DNA from: Reyranella sp. | Lineage (GTDB): Bacteria > Pseudomonadota > Alphaproteobacteria > Reyranellales > Reyranellaceae | Direction: 5' to 3' | Length of the DNA stretch: 64,000 nt | Assembly: GCA_019750135.1 (NCBI GenBank) | Contig: JAIEOV010000002.1 | Coordinates: 62,001-126,000 of the forward strand | Part shown: positions 1 through 8,296 of the stretch, piece by piece | Layout of the letters: each line of letters begins with the position of its first letter | Position numbering within the stretch: position 1 is the stretch's first letter | Program-made: the position numbers and the translations under genes | The notes under the pieces: model-generated | What the model saw: the letters and a program-made list of their open reading frames with translations, nothing else | Told to the model about the DNA's origin: nothing | Databases searched by the model: none

Positions 1-363
1 GGTGACGCCGACCCCGACGGCGGGGCCGTTGCAGGCGGCGATGGTGGGCTTCAGGAGATCGAACAGGCGCAAGGTGAACAGGCCGCCACCGTCGCGATGG
101 CCGTCCAGCCCGGGATCGACCGGTCCGCGATTCTCGGAATTGAAGGTGTTGGCGCCGCCCGACAGGTCGGCGCCGGCACAGAAGCCGCGCCCCGCGCCGG
201 TGAACACCACGGCGCGCACGTCGTCGTCGCGGTCGGCGCGGTCCATGGCATCGAGCAGCTCCGACAGCATCCTGCCGGTGAAGGCGTTGAGCTTGTCCGG
301 CCGGTTCAGCGTGACGGTGAGGATGCCGTCCCTGGTCTCGTACTTGATCTGCTCGTAGTCCAT
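1..363 (-). CDS. enoyl-CoA hydratase/isomerase family protein (C-terminus outside window)
   Basis: The N-terminal 121 residues of a crotonase-fold enzyme are visible; the rest runs off the left edge. Crotonase family enzymes hydrate or isomerise acyl-CoA thioesters in fatty-acid or aromatic-acid degradation. The start reads MDYEQIKYETRDGILTVTLN, followed by the typical NRPDKLNAF segment. The oxyanion-hole block GAGRGFCAGADLSGG lies at about residues 57-71. A second crotonase block, KPTIAACNGPAVGVGVT, sits at the truncation point. The ATG at 361-363 is the natural start because the N-terminus aligns directly with family members. The exact substrate cannot be told from this fragment. It lies just downstream of the small membrane protein at 392-724, but a shared operon is uncertain. 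Confidence 0.9.
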   Translation of the reverse strand, partial: MDYEQIKYETRDGILTVTLNRPDKLNAFTGRMLSELLDAMDRADRDDDVRAVVFTGAGRGFCAGADLSGGANTFNSENRGPVDPGLDGHRDGGGLFTLRLFDLLKPTIAACNGPAVGVGVT

Positions 364-391
364 CGGCTCCTCGACTTTGACGGCTTCGCCG

Positions 392-724
392 TCAATGCTG
401 ATTGATCAAAACGACGCCGCCCATGATCAGGGCGATGCCGCCGATCTGCTTGATGCCGAACGGCTCGCCGAAAAGAAAGTGCCCGAGCACCGCCACGATC
501 GCATAGGAGAGCGATACGCTGGGAAAGGCGACCGACACGGGGATCTTCCGCAGCGCGACGATGTAGAGGAAGGCCGCCGAGCCGTAGAGCGCCAGGCCCG
601 CCAAGGTCGAGGGCCGCATCAGCTGGCTCACGAAATCCGGGGCATCGGCGCCGGCCTTGAGCAGCATCTGCCCGCCGATGCCGGCCAGGATGCCGATGCC
701 CAGCGCCACGTAGTAGACCGTCAT
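392..724 (-). CDS. small four-helix membrane protein, EamA/SMR-like (ArnE/F type)
   Basis: A 110-residue protein made of four hydrophobic helices, the size and layout of half-size drug/metabolite transporters (SMR, ArnE/ArnF). The first helix (about 4-23) contains GIGGQMLLKAGA, typical of the group. The last helix ends GGIALIMGGVVLINQ, the usual EamA end. It starts 4 nt after the stop of an ArnC-like glycosyltransferase (728-1759), so the two are probably cotranscribed. In the Arn-type pathway such proteins flip an undecaprenyl-phosphate-linked sugar across the inner membrane, so the inferred role is flipping the lipid-linked sugar made by its neighbour. A small multidrug exporter is the alternative; the neighbour favours the lipid-sugar role. 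Confidence 0.8.
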   Translation of the reverse strand: MTVYYVALGIGILAGIGGQMLLKAGADAPDFVSQLMRPSTLAGLALYGSAAFLYIVALRKIPVSVAFPSVSLSYAIVAVLGHFLFGEPFGIKQIGGIALIMGGVVLINQH

Positions 725-727
725 CGT

Positions 728-1759
728 TCAGGACTCCCCTCGAGAAGGCTCGCGGTGCGGCTGGCCTGCGGCGCGCGTGTCGACCTTGGGCCGCTCGCTC
801 TCCAGCCCACCGGGAGCGCGATGGAAGACCTCGCGCACGAGGTACTGCGGCTTGCGGTTCACGGCGAGGAACATGCGGCCGAGATACTCGCCGATCAGCC
901 CGACAACGACGAGCTGCACACCGGCCAGCACCAGCACCGCCACCATCAGCGAAGCCCAGCCTTGCGGCGGCTTGTCCGACACGATCGCCTCGACGACCAC
1001 GATGACGGCGGCGAGCGCACCCAGGGCGCCGAAGGCCAGGCCGAACAGCGTCGCCAGCCGCAGCGGCATCACAGAGAAATTCAGGAACATCGACAGCCAC
1101 AGCCGGATCAGGCGGCGCAGCGTGTAGTTGGACCGGCCCTCGACGCGCGGCAGGTGCTCGACCTGCAGGCGGCCGACATTCTGCGTCACCTGGAACACCA
1201 GCCCGTCGACATAGGGATAGGGCCCCTCGTAGCTCGCCGTGATGCGCTCGCGCACGAAGGCGGAGATGCAGCGGAAGCTCGAGAGATAGAGGCCCGGCGG
1301 CTTGTCGATCAGGCGATCGGCGCACCAGTTGGTGAAGCGGCTGCCGAGATTGCGCCATGCGGCATGCTGCTTCTCGGCGTAATAGGTGTAGACCGCGTCG
1401 TAATTGCCGTCGCGGGCATGCTCGAACAGGCGCTTCACCTCGCTCGGCGGGTTCTGCAGGTCGTCGTCCATGGTGATGGCGTAAGCGCCCTTCGCCCGTG
1501 CCAGTCCCGCCATGACCGCGTTGTGCTCGCCGAAATTGCGGCTGAGGCTCAGCACCGTGACCGGCGCGCCGGGTTCGGCGGCAAGCTGCTTGCAGACGGC
1601 GAGGCTGTCGTCGGGCGGACAATCGACCACCAGGACGATCTCCAGCCCACCCTCGATGTCGAGGCCGCGCAGCGCATTCACGAGTTCGCCCACCGTGTTC
1701 GCGCCGTTGTAGACCGGAACGACCACGGAAAGCGCCGGGGATGGCAGGGCGTCAACCAT
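728..1759 (-). CDS. glycosyltransferase family 2, ArnC/polyprenyl-phosphate type
   Basis: 343 residues. The N-terminal GT-A domain begins LSVVVPVYNGANTVGELV and carries the metal/nucleotide motif DDDLQNPPSE near residue 95, characteristic of dolichyl/undecaprenyl-phosphate sugar transferases (GtrB, ArnC). Two strong transmembrane helices follow at about 225-250 and 260-290, ending in the family's GLIGEYLGRMF motif. The enzyme should transfer a sugar from a nucleotide donor to undecaprenyl phosphate at the inner membrane. Its ATG overlaps the end of the upstream methyltransferase gene by 8 nt, and the small flippase-like gene lies 4 nt downstream, so the three form one operon. The donor sugar cannot be told from sequence. 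Confidence 0.9.
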   Translation of the reverse strand: MVDALPSPALSVVVPVYNGANTVGELVNALRGLDIEGGLEIVLVVDCPPDDSLAVCKQLAAEPGAPVTVLSLSRNFGEHNAVMAGLARAKGAYAITMDDDLQNPPSEVKRLFEHARDGNYDAVYTYYAEKQHAAWRNLGSRFTNWCADRLIDKPPGLYLSSFRCISAFVRERITASYEGPYPYVDGLVFQVTQNVGRLQVEHLPRVEGRSNYTLRRLIRLWLSMFLNFSVMPLRLATLFGLAFGALGALAAVIVVVEAIVSDKPPQGWASLMVAVLVLAGVQLVVVGLIGEYLGRMFLAVNRKPQYLVREVFHRAPGGLESERPKVDTRAAGQPHREPSRGES

Positions 1760-2492
1760 CGCGCGCAGCGACCACGATCAGAGAGCCGCCGAACGGCAGG
1801 CTGATGCCGGCGGCAATCACCGACCGCTCGACGGCGAGGGCCGTCGAGAAGAGGGCATCCAGCCAGCGCGGATAGTCGCGAACGTCGCTTTCGGCGTCGT
1901 CACGCTCGAGCAGTCGGTGAACAAGCATCAGGGGAAACAGCAAGGTGTTCCAATAGCTGGACCTCAGCACGCGAAAGCCGTTGCCCGTAAGCAAGGCCCG
2001 CGCCTGCCGGCCGGTGAAGCGGCGCACATTGTGCACGCGCCGGTCATGCGCCGACAACAACCAGCCGTAGGCCGGCAGATTGAAGACCGCGATCGCACCC
2101 GGTCGAAGGCAACGGTGCGCCTCCTTGAGGGCAAGCACCGGCTCCACGCCGCCATGGCAGAGGACATCGAGCGACAGGTAGCCGGCAAGCGCCCCGCTGC
2201 CCAAGGGCATTTCGGTGACCGAGCCGGCGGCCACCGGCCGGCCGGCCTTGGCTGCGGCAAACGATGCCGCCACCTGGTCATACTCCAGCCCGAAAGTCGG
2301 ATTACCCGCCACCATGGGCCCGAGCTTCAGCAACATGCCGCCAGTGCCGCAGCCGGCATCGAGCACGGGACCGCTGCTCGGCGAGCGGGACAGGGCGCGC
2401 GCGAGCTGCTCTGCGACGAGGGTACGCAGGCCGCGATACCACCACATGCGGTCCTCGACCGCGTGCATGCGCTCGTATTCGACCCGTTCCAC
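1752..2492 (-). CDS. class I SAM-dependent methyltransferase
   Basis: 246 residues with a Rossmann-type methyltransferase core. Motif I is PVLDAGCGTGGMLLKL (about 44-59), with an acidic residue in FGLEYDQ ending strand 2. The post-motif region includes LDVLCHGGVEPVLALKEAHR and LRPGAIAVFNLPAYG. This arrangement is common in methyltransferases acting on small molecules or lipid-linked sugars. It is the first gene of the minus-strand operon with the glycosyltransferase and flippase-like genes, so its substrate may be the same glycolipid. A divergent membrane-protein gene begins 42 bp away, so the promoter region is shared. Methyl acceptor unknown. Confidence 0.85.
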   Translation of the reverse strand: MERVEYERMHAVEDRMWWYRGLRTLVAEQLARALSRSPSSGPVLDAGCGTGGMLLKLGPMVAGNPTFGLEYDQVAASFAAAKAGRPVAAGSVTEMPLGSGALAGYLSLDVLCHGGVEPVLALKEAHRCLRPGAIAVFNLPAYGWLLSAHDRRVHNVRRFTGRQARALLTGNGFRVLRSSYWNTLLFPLMLVHRLLERDDAESDVRDYPRWLDALFSTALAVERSVIAAGISLPFGGSLIVVAARDG

Positions 2493-2534
2493 GCCCCTCG
2501 ACCGTCCCTGCGAGTGTCTTCTTCCCTCCTGCTT

Positions 2535-4169
2535 ATGATATCTTCGACCGCCTTGCCAACCGCCGCGACCAAACCCCCGACAGTCCCGCCGAGCATCGAA
2601 CGGCTCCTGCTGCTACCACTGATCGCCCTGCCGATCCTGTGGCTGGCGGGCTATTTCTTCCCGCCCATCAACCACGACGTCGCCGCCATCCTCGACGTGT
2701 CGGCGCGCTGGGTGAACGGCGAGCGGCTCTATGTCGAGGTGATCGACGAGAACCTGCCGCTCACCTTCGTGGTGCATGCGCTGCCCGTGCTGACCTCCAA
2801 GATCCTGCCGGGCGATCCCTCGTTCTGGTTCACCGCCTGGGTGGTCGCCGGCATCTTCGCCTCGTTCTGGGCCTGCCGGCGGCTGGTCAAACTGGTGCCG
2901 TCGGCCGACCATGCCCTCACCGAGGCGCTGCTGCCGCCGGTGCTGCTGTTCCTGTTCACCGTGTTGCCCAACGAGCATTTCGGCCAGCGCGAGCACATCC
3001 TGTTCGTGGCGTGCGCGCCCTACATGATCGCCTCGATGGCCCGCGGCGAGGGCATCCTGCTCAGCCGCGGCTCGTCGATCGCCATCGGCCTGGTCGCGGG
3101 CGTCGCCCTGGCGATGAAGCCGCACTATCTCGCGATCCCGGCGGCCCTCGAACTCTACCTGCTCATTCGCCGTGGCTGGCGCGCCACGCTCACCGACCCG
3201 ATCCCGTGGGCGATCGGCCTGGTCGCGGTCGCGCATTTCGTGTCGATGTACACGATCTTCCGCGAATACGGCGAGTTCGTCATGCCGCTGGCCGTCGAAG
3301 CCTATGCGCCGATCGGAGACACGGGCTGGCGTGGCGTGCTCACCAGCAACGTGCTCGCGCCGACACTGATCGCGCTGGTGATCTTCGGCCTGATCGCGGT
3401 GATCTTCACCAAGACCGCGGCGGCGCGCGTGCTGGTCGTCTTCGGCATTGGCGCGGCGATCTCGGCCATCGCCCAGGCCAAGGGCTGGCCCTATCACGTC
3501 CTGCCGGCGCTGTCGGCGGCGATCCTGCTGGCGGCACTCACCGTGTCGCAGACTGTCGACCGCTACCTGCCGATCAGCCGCAGCGGCCATCATCTGCCGG
3601 TGGCGGTGATCTCGGCCACGCTGATGGTGCTGCTCTACTTCCAGGCGGCGCTCTACACGCCGCCCTTCTACAAGCAGCGTCAGTTCGAGGATTCGATCGG
3701 CGGGCGCCTGCAGCACATCATCGAGCAGAACGCGCCCAACCGCACGATCATGGCGCTGTCGCCCGGCATCTATCCGCTGTGGCCGATGATTAACTACATC
3801 GGCGGCCGCATGACCATGCGGTACCTCACCATGTGGGTGCTGCAGGGCGTCTACGCGACCTGCGACGACTTCCCAGCGCTCTACAATCCGCCCGACACGA
3901 TGGGCGATTCGGAAAAGCTGGTGTTCGACAATGTGAGCGAGGACTTCGCCCGCGAGCAGCCCGACCTGCTGATCGTCGACCGCATCGCCGGCATCCCGCG
4001 CTGCCAGGGCAAGGAGTTCGATTACCTCGAATACTTCATGCAGAACCGAATATTCGCCGACGCGTTCGAGGGCTACGAGCACCTGATGGATTTCGACCGT
4101 TATCGGATTTATCGGCGGAAGAAGAATGGCCCTCCTCCCCCGGCACACGGGGAAAGCAAGGAAGGGTAA
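2535..4169 (+). CDS. polytopic membrane protein, GT-C glycosyltransferase-like
   Basis: 544 residues with about ten transmembrane helices in the first 360 residues and a soluble C-terminal part. After the first helix the periplasmic loop contains FFPPINHDVAAIL and an acidic IDENLP, as in the first loop of GT-C lipid-sugar transferases (ArnT/GT39 type). Specific membership is not certain. The reading frame extends far upstream without a stop, but the real protein begins at the ATG at 2535, because upstream residues are low-complexity shadow sequence over the methyltransferase gene. No good ribosome site precedes this ATG. The last residues (PPPPAHGESKEG) come from a repeat-like G/C hairpin segment that has extended the tail. 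Divergent from, and probably functionally linked to, the glycolipid operon. Confidence 0.7.
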   Translation: MISSTALPTAATKPPTVPPSIERLLLLPLIALPILWLAGYFFPPINHDVAAILDVSARWVNGERLYVEVIDENLPLTFVVHALPVLTSKILPGDPSFWFTAWVVAGIFASFWACRRLVKLVPSADHALTEALLPPVLLFLFTVLPNEHFGQREHILFVACAPYMIASMARGEGILLSRGSSIAIGLVAGVALAMKPHYLAIPAALELYLLIRRGWRATLTDPIPWAIGLVAVAHFVSMYTIFREYGEFVMPLAVEAYAPIGDTGWRGVLTSNVLAPTLIALVIFGLIAVIFTKTAAARVLVVFGIGAAISAIAQAKGWPYHVLPALSAAILLAALTVSQTVDRYLPISRSGHHLPVAVISATLMVLLYFQAALYTPPFYKQRQFEDSIGGRLQHIIEQNAPNRTIMALSPGIYPLWPMINYIGGRMTMRYLTMWVLQGVYATCDDFPALYNPPDTMGDSEKLVFDNVSEDFAREQPDLLIVDRIAGIPRCQGKEFDYLEYFMQNRIFADAFEGYEHLMDFDRYRIYRRKKNGPPPPAHGESKEG

Positions 4170-4183
4170 GGCGCCCAACGGGC

Positions 4184-4244
4184 GGCGTAGTCGAGGGACC
4201 TGTTTTGTCGATTCATCAACAAAAATAGGTCCCTCCGCTACGCC
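4184..4244. repeat. imperfect inverted repeat between convergent genes (REP-like or bidirectional terminator)
   Basis: Arm 4184-4208 (GGCGTAGTCGAGGGACC then TG and a T-rich tail) pairs with 4219-4244, with only a few mismatches. The loop is short and T/A runs flank the GC stem. It lies between two genes that end towards it (4169 plus, 4284 minus). It could stop transcription in both directions. The flanking GCTACGCC...GGGATGAC text resembles intergenic repeats common in alphaproteobacteria. Confidence 0.6.
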
Positions 4245-4283
4245 TCGCTGCGCGAGGCTCCGGTCGGGATGACGGAGGGGGCG

Positions 4284-4745
4284 CTACTCCCACTTCCCCC
4301 GCGCCTTCGCCCGCATCGCCTCGGGGATCTTGTCGATGTCCGGAACCTTGAACACGCCGGACGCGACCAGCACGATCTCGCCCCCGCAGACCAGGTCGCA
4401 GCTGCAGAAGCAGAAGTTCATGGTGCGCCGGGCGATGCGGGCGCTGCCCTCCAGCCACTGGCCGAGCCTGGCGCCGCGCACGAACTCGGTGCTGAGCGAC
4501 ACCGTGGGATGCGGCCAGCGGATGCCGGTGGCATGGCCCGAGCCAACGCCCATCACCATGTCGGCCACGGTGACCAGCAGGCCGCCATGCGCCCAGCCCA
4601 TGGGATTGCCGTGACGCGGCTCGAGCGGCAGGCCGACCCGCAGATTCTCGCCCTCGACCTTGAACCACAGCGGCCCGATCAGGCCGACGAAATCGTCGGA
4701 GACGTCGAGCTTGCGAAAGCCTTCGGGAATGAGCGAAGCGGTCAT
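4284..4745 (-). CDS. PaaI-like hotdog thioesterase
   Basis: 153 residues. The hotdog helix region GNPMGWAHGGLLVTVADMVM matches PaaI-type acyl-CoA thioesterases, where the HGG and the following acidic residue position the thioester. Later strands (HPTVSLSTEFVRGARLGQWL) follow the same fold. The ATG at 4743-4745 overlaps the stop of the upstream thioesterase by 4 nt, which fixes the start by translational coupling; a longer upstream reading frame is only a shadow. It is the last gene of a four-gene operon with MaoC, VOC and FadM-type proteins. The likely role is hydrolysis of CoA esters produced in that pathway. Substrate unknown. Confidence 0.85.
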   Translation of the reverse strand: MTASLIPEGFRKLDVSDDFVGLIGPLWFKVEGENLRVGLPLEPRHGNPMGWAHGGLLVTVADMVMGVGSGHATGIRWPHPTVSLSTEFVRGARLGQWLEGSARIARRTMNFCFCSCDLVCGGEIVLVASGVFKVPDIDKIPEAMRAKARGKWE

Positions 4746-5185
4746 GAGCCAAGTCCGTCCTTCGAAGCGGCGTATTTCTCGAGCCCGGCACGCACCGCCG
4801 GCTCGAACGGCATGCTGCGATGGGTCTCCTCGTTCAGCGAGACCATGATCGCCTTGAGCGCGGCGGTGCAGTTGCCGTCGCCGTCGAACAGGCCGTGGCC
4901 GATCACGCACTTGCGCTCATGCACCTCGAGCAGGCGGGCGCAAGCCGTGGCGCGGCCGGGAAAGAACATCTGGCGCTTGAAGTCGATCTCCAGCCGGCCG
5001 ACGACGACGCGAAAGCGCGGCAGGCCGGAGCGCACGATCACCCGCATGTAGGAGACGCGGGCATTCTCCAGCAGCTGCAGGAACGCCCCGTTGTTGATAT
5101 GGCCGTTGGCGTCGACGTCGGCGAAACGCAGATGCTCCTCGGTGGCGAATCCGTAGATCCGCCGATCCGTCAAATCGAGACTCAC
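4742..5185 (-). CDS. acyl-CoA thioesterase, 4HBT/FadM-YbgC type
   Basis: 147 residues of a single hotdog domain. The motif LRFADVDANGHINNGAFLQL (about 19-38) is the classic 4-hydroxybenzoyl-CoA-thioesterase active-site block with the catalytic Asp in DVDANGH. FKRQMFFPG and an EVHERK strand follow. It lies 4 nt after the VOC gene and overlaps the next thioesterase by 4 nt. Two different thioesterase folds side by side suggest action on different chain lengths or pathway intermediates; this is inferred from context only. Confidence 0.87.
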   Translation of the reverse strand: MSLDLTDRRIYGFATEEHLRFADVDANGHINNGAFLQLLENARVSYMRVIVRSGLPRFRVVVGRLEIDFKRQMFFPGRATACARLLEVHERKCVIGHGLFDGDGNCTAALKAIMVSLNEETHRSMPFEPAVRAGLEKYAASKDGLGS

Positions 5186-5189
5186 CGGC

Positions 5190-6035
5190 TCAGTTCTCCC
5201 TGAATTCCACGGTGAGATCGGCCGCCTCCGACGGCGGCACGAGCAGCCGGCCCGAATCGGGCGCCGTCACCTTGACGCCATTCTTCTTCAGCAGCGCCTC
5301 GCAGGCAGCGAGGTTCTCGACCCTGATGCTGAGCAGAGCCGGATGGTCGACCGGGCGCACCGGCGTGATCCCCGGATAGCGCCGCAGATAGTCCTGGCGG
5401 TTCATATAGTGGATGGGCTGCGTGCCGGTGTCGGCCACGACGCCGTCGCCCTCGCCGCGCACCGCCCCCTTGCCGAAATACTTCTCGAGCTCGGCGGTCC
5501 ATTTGGCCGGCTGCTCGGCGATCACCGTGACGCCCAGGATGCCGCGCGCGCCGTTGGGATGCTGTGCCCATTCGCTGCGATAGACGAACTGTGGCGTGAG
5601 ATGCTCGCAGACGAAGAAGCCGACCACCGGCATGTGAGTCTTTGGGATGCGCACGGTGCGGAACTGCGCATGCTCGGTCTTGCCGTTGATCTCGACCGCG
5701 CGATCGAAGAACAACGGTGCATCGGGCTGCAGGCCCGCGGCCTTGAAGTCTTCAAAGGCGATGTCGGCGCCGTCGGTCGCGAGCGCCACGTTGGCAAGCC
5801 CGCCGCCGCCCTTCAGCCATTCGCGCCGCTCGGCGTTGAACTCGGTGTCCTCGACGATGCCCAGGATCTCGAAATAGTCGGTGTCGAAGATCATCAGATG
5901 ATTGGCCGTGCCGAGCTTCCTGTGGAAGCCACGCGGCTGGACCTGGAAGCCGAGCCTGGCGTACGCCGCCTCGGCCGCATCGATGCCGTCGACCATGACC
6001 ACGACATGGTCGAGCCCGCGCACCGCGCGCTTCAT
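5190..6035 (-). CDS. VOC-family (glyoxalase-like) protein
   Basis: 281 residues. The opening VRGLDHVVVMVDGIDAAEAA is the start of a vicinal-oxygen-chelate module, with the first metal-ligand-like His in LDHVVV. GTANHLMIFDTDYFEILGI follows at about residues 40-60. The length and second half (WTAELEKYFG..., HPALLSIRVENL) fit a two-module 'glyoxalase-like domain' protein. Such proteins include isomerases, lyases and dioxygenases; the reaction here is not predictable. The ATG at 6033-6035 overlaps the MaoC stop by 4 nt, so the genes are coupled. Confidence 0.8.
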   Translation of the reverse strand: MKRAVRGLDHVVVMVDGIDAAEAAYARLGFQVQPRGFHRKLGTANHLMIFDTDYFEILGIVEDTEFNAERREWLKGGGGLANVALATDGADIAFEDFKAAGLQPDAPLFFDRAVEINGKTEHAQFRTVRIPKTHMPVVGFFVCEHLTPQFVYRSEWAQHPNGARGILGVTVIAEQPAKWTAELEKYFGKGAVRGEGDGVVADTGTQPIHYMNRQDYLRRYPGITPVRPVDHPALLSIRVENLAACEALLKKNGVKVTAPDSGRLLVPPSEAADLTVEFREN

Positions 6036-6490
6036 GCCGGCCTCCGTCGCACCATGTTGGTCCCCTTCAGCGTCATCACCAGCTCGCCCTTCTGGTTCGT
6101 GGCCTGCCATTGCTCGTGAATGATCCCCATCCCGGGGCGACTCTTGGAGGGCACCTTGCCCGTGCATTCGACCAAGGCGGTGAGCGTGTCGCCCGGCCGC
6201 ACCGGCTTCAGCCAGCGGACCTCCTCGACCCCCGGCGAGCCGAGCGCAGTGCGCTGGTCGACATAGTTGTCGACGAACAGCCGCATCAGCTTGGCCGTGA
6301 CGTGCCAGCCCGAGGCGATCAAGCCACCGAACATCGATTGGCGGGCGGCATCGGCGTCGACATGAAAGCTCTGCGGGTCGTACTGGCGCGCGAAGTCGAC
6401 GATTTCGTCGGCAGTGAAGCTAATCGAACCGAGAGGAAATTTCTGGCCGACCTCGTAGTCGTCCCAGTAGCGCGGGGCCTTGGATTGCAT
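6032..6490 (-). CDS. MaoC-like (R)-specific enoyl-CoA hydratase
   Basis: 152 residues with a hotdog MaoC domain. YWDDYEVGQKFPLGS opens the fold. The hydratase-2-like segment FARQYDPQSFHVDADAA (about 33-49) contains the Asp and His expected at the active site, followed by FGGLIASGWHVTAKL. VRPGDTL is another family block. It is the first gene of the operon running MaoC, VOC, FadM-type and PaaI-type thioesterases, all coupled or 4 nt apart. The enzyme should hydrate an enoyl-CoA or related CoA ester. It is divergent from a cyclase gene at 6574, leaving an 83-bp shared promoter region. Confidence 0.88.
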   Translation of the reverse strand: MQSKAPRYWDDYEVGQKFPLGSISFTADEIVDFARQYDPQSFHVDADAARQSMFGGLIASGWHVTAKLMRLFVDNYVDQRTALGSPGVEEVRWLKPVRPGDTLTALVECTGKVPSKSRPGMGIIHEQWQATNQKGELVMTLKGTNMVRRRPA

Positions 6491-6573
6491 GCCAACCGGT
6501 CTTCGCAGAGGGTGGCCGCCGAGGCAAGGACCTCCTATGGCCTCTCGGGGGGCCGTCGGTTAGCCTGTCGGCC

Positions 6574-8241
6574 ATGACCGAATCCGACCTCGTCCGGCGC
6601 CTGACCACGATCATGGACATCGATGTCGTCGGCTTCAGCACGATGTCGGCTCGCGATGAGGAGCATGCGCTCGGTCTCCTCAACGCCCGCATGGCCATCG
6701 CCCAGGGACTGGTGAAGCATCACCGCGGCCGCGTCTTCAAGCTGACCGGCGACGGGCTCCTGGCGGAATTCGCAAGCCCGGTCGAAGCCGTCCGCGCCGC
6801 CCTGGAGATCCAGGAGGCGATGCGCGCGGCCAACGACCAGGCCGGATCGGACAACCAGCTGGTCCTGCGCATCGGCGTCAATCTCGGCGACGTCGTGGAA
6901 AGCGGCGACGACCTGATGGGCGATGCCGTCAACGTCGCGGCGCGCCTCGAGTCGATCGCCAAGCCCGGGGGCATCTGCGTCTCGGCCGCCGTCTACGAAC
7001 AGATCGAGGGCAAGCTGACGCTGGGGGCGGAGGATCTTGGCGAGCAGCACGTCAAGAACATCCCGCGCGCCATCCACGCCTACCGGCTGACGCTCGGCGG
7101 GCCGCCGTCCGTCGCCGCGGCGGCGGACGGGCGCAAGACAAAGCGGCTCGCTGTCATCATCGGCGTCGCGGCAACCGTGGCTGTGCTGGCGATCGGTGGC
7201 GCCTGGCTGCTGCATGAGCGGTCGGAGCCACCGACCTCGACACGCATGGCCCAGGCTCCCGCGCCTGTCCCTGTGCCGGTCGCGCCGGCAACGCCATCAG
7301 CGCCTCAGACGGCGTCCGCGCCGCCGGCGACCCCACCCGCTCCGGCCCCCACACCACCCTTTCCGCCGCCGCCGGCCGCGGCTCCCGTTGCTGCGCCGCC
7401 GTCAACGGCGGCTCGCGGCTACGTCGCCTCCGAGGTCCCCTTCGTGCCGCAATGGCGCGAGCGGCGCCTCGAGGAGTACGCCTTGGCCGAGGGCGACAAG
7501 GCGATGGCGATCAATGTCCGCGGCTGGTTCGCCATGGTCACGCGCAGGCTCGACGAAACAGAAGCCCGCCGCAGGGCCCTCGAGGACTGCAATGCGCTGG
7601 TCGAACGCGAAGTGCCGATCGTGCGCGATTTCGACCGCTGCGCGATCTACGCGGTCGGCAACAAAGTGGTATGGCCGTACCTGGCGCCTCCCATGCCACC
7701 GGCACCGCACGTGCCCGCGACCAGGCCGTCGCCGCCCATTCCGTTCGACCCAGCCACCGTGCCCCTGATCACCGAGCGTGCGCGTCTGAATCTCCAGGAG
7801 CACTACATGAGGACGACGCGGCATCGCGCCCTCGTGCTGGGCCGGGGTCCTCTCGAATGGTGGTCGCCAAGCGAGAGCGATGCCGATGCCATCCGCCGCA
7901 ACCTGCAGACCTGCGGCCAGATCACCGGGCATCCCTGCGTCGTCTACTCGGTCGACGACCAGGTCCTGGTACGCGTGCCGCAGCTCCATCGTGTAATCGG
8001 CGTCTTCACGCCCGAGAATGCGCAGTCGGCCGATGCCGGCCGGCGCGCCGCCGTCGAACGCTACCTGATCGCCGACGATTGGCGGGCGCTCGCGGTCTCC
8101 GACAACGGACCGGTCGGCCTCGTGTCCGGCCGTGCGAACGAAGCGGCGGCCGTGGCGGACGCGCTCGCGGAATGCACCAAGACCGGCGGCATCGGATGCA
8201 TGCTGCTGGCCATCGGGCCATTCCTGGTGGGGCCGAAGTAG
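6574..8241 (+). CDS. class III adenylate/guanylate cyclase-domain membrane protein with C-terminal Cys-pair repeats
   Basis: 555 residues. Residues about 8-170 are a class III cyclase catalytic domain: DIDVVGFSTM carries the first metal Asp (D17), FKLTGDGLLAEF the second, and GDAVNVAARLES the family helix. One transmembrane helix follows (about 191-211), then a Pro/Ala-rich linker (about 215-285). The rest is about three related modules, each ending in a Cys-pair segment such as LEDCNALV...FDRCAIYAV or LQTCGQITGHPCVVYSV; they resemble DUF4189-type extracytoplasmic modules. The cyclase should lie in the cytoplasm and the modules in the periplasm, so a periplasmic signal could tune nucleotide production. 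Activity and ligand are inferred. Confidence 0.8.
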   Translation: MTESDLVRRLTTIMDIDVVGFSTMSARDEEHALGLLNARMAIAQGLVKHHRGRVFKLTGDGLLAEFASPVEAVRAALEIQEAMRAANDQAGSDNQLVLRIGVNLGDVVESGDDLMGDAVNVAARLESIAKPGGICVSAAVYEQIEGKLTLGAEDLGEQHVKNIPRAIHAYRLTLGGPPSVAAAADGRKTKRLAVIIGVAATVAVLAIGGAWLLHERSEPPTSTRMAQAPAPVPVPVAPATPSAPQTASAPPATPPAPAPTPPFPPPPAAAPVAAPPSTAARGYVASEVPFVPQWRERRLEEYALAEGDKAMAINVRGWFAMVTRRLDETEARRRALEDCNALVEREVPIVRDFDRCAIYAVGNKVVWPYLAPPMPPAPHVPATRPSPPIPFDPATVPLITERARLNLQEHYMRTTRHRALVLGRGPLEWWSPSESDADAIRRNLQTCGQITGHPCVVYSVDDQVLVRVPQLHRVIGVFTPENAQSADAGRRAAVERYLIADDWRALAVSDNGPVGLVSGRANEAAAVADALAECTKTGGIGCMLLAIGPFLVGPK

Positions 8242-8248
8242 AGCGCGG

Positions 8249-8288
8249 CCTCTTCCACCTCCCCCGTCTTATGGGGAAGGAGGAAGAG
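8249..8288. terminator. hairpin between convergent genes
   Basis: CCTCTTCC at 8249-8256 and a C-rich run pair with the G-rich run and GGAAGAG ending near 8288, around a short TCTTAT-like loop. It sits in the 55 bp between a plus-strand stop (8241) and a minus-strand stop (8297), so it may terminate both. The sequence also resembles common alphaproteobacterial intergenic repeats, so a repeat origin is possible. Confidence 0.5.
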
Positions 8289-8296
8289 AGGCTGAG

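Noticed and set aside
1917..2534. Upstream extension of the GT-C-like membrane protein frame
   Set aside because: It runs over the methyltransferase gene on the other strand, has no protein-like features, and the membrane protein proper begins at about 2535.
4132..4168. A terminator hairpin inside the end of the GT-C-like gene
   Set aside because: The C-rich and G-rich runs are within the coding tail and lack a T-run; noted only as repeat-like extension of the C-terminus.
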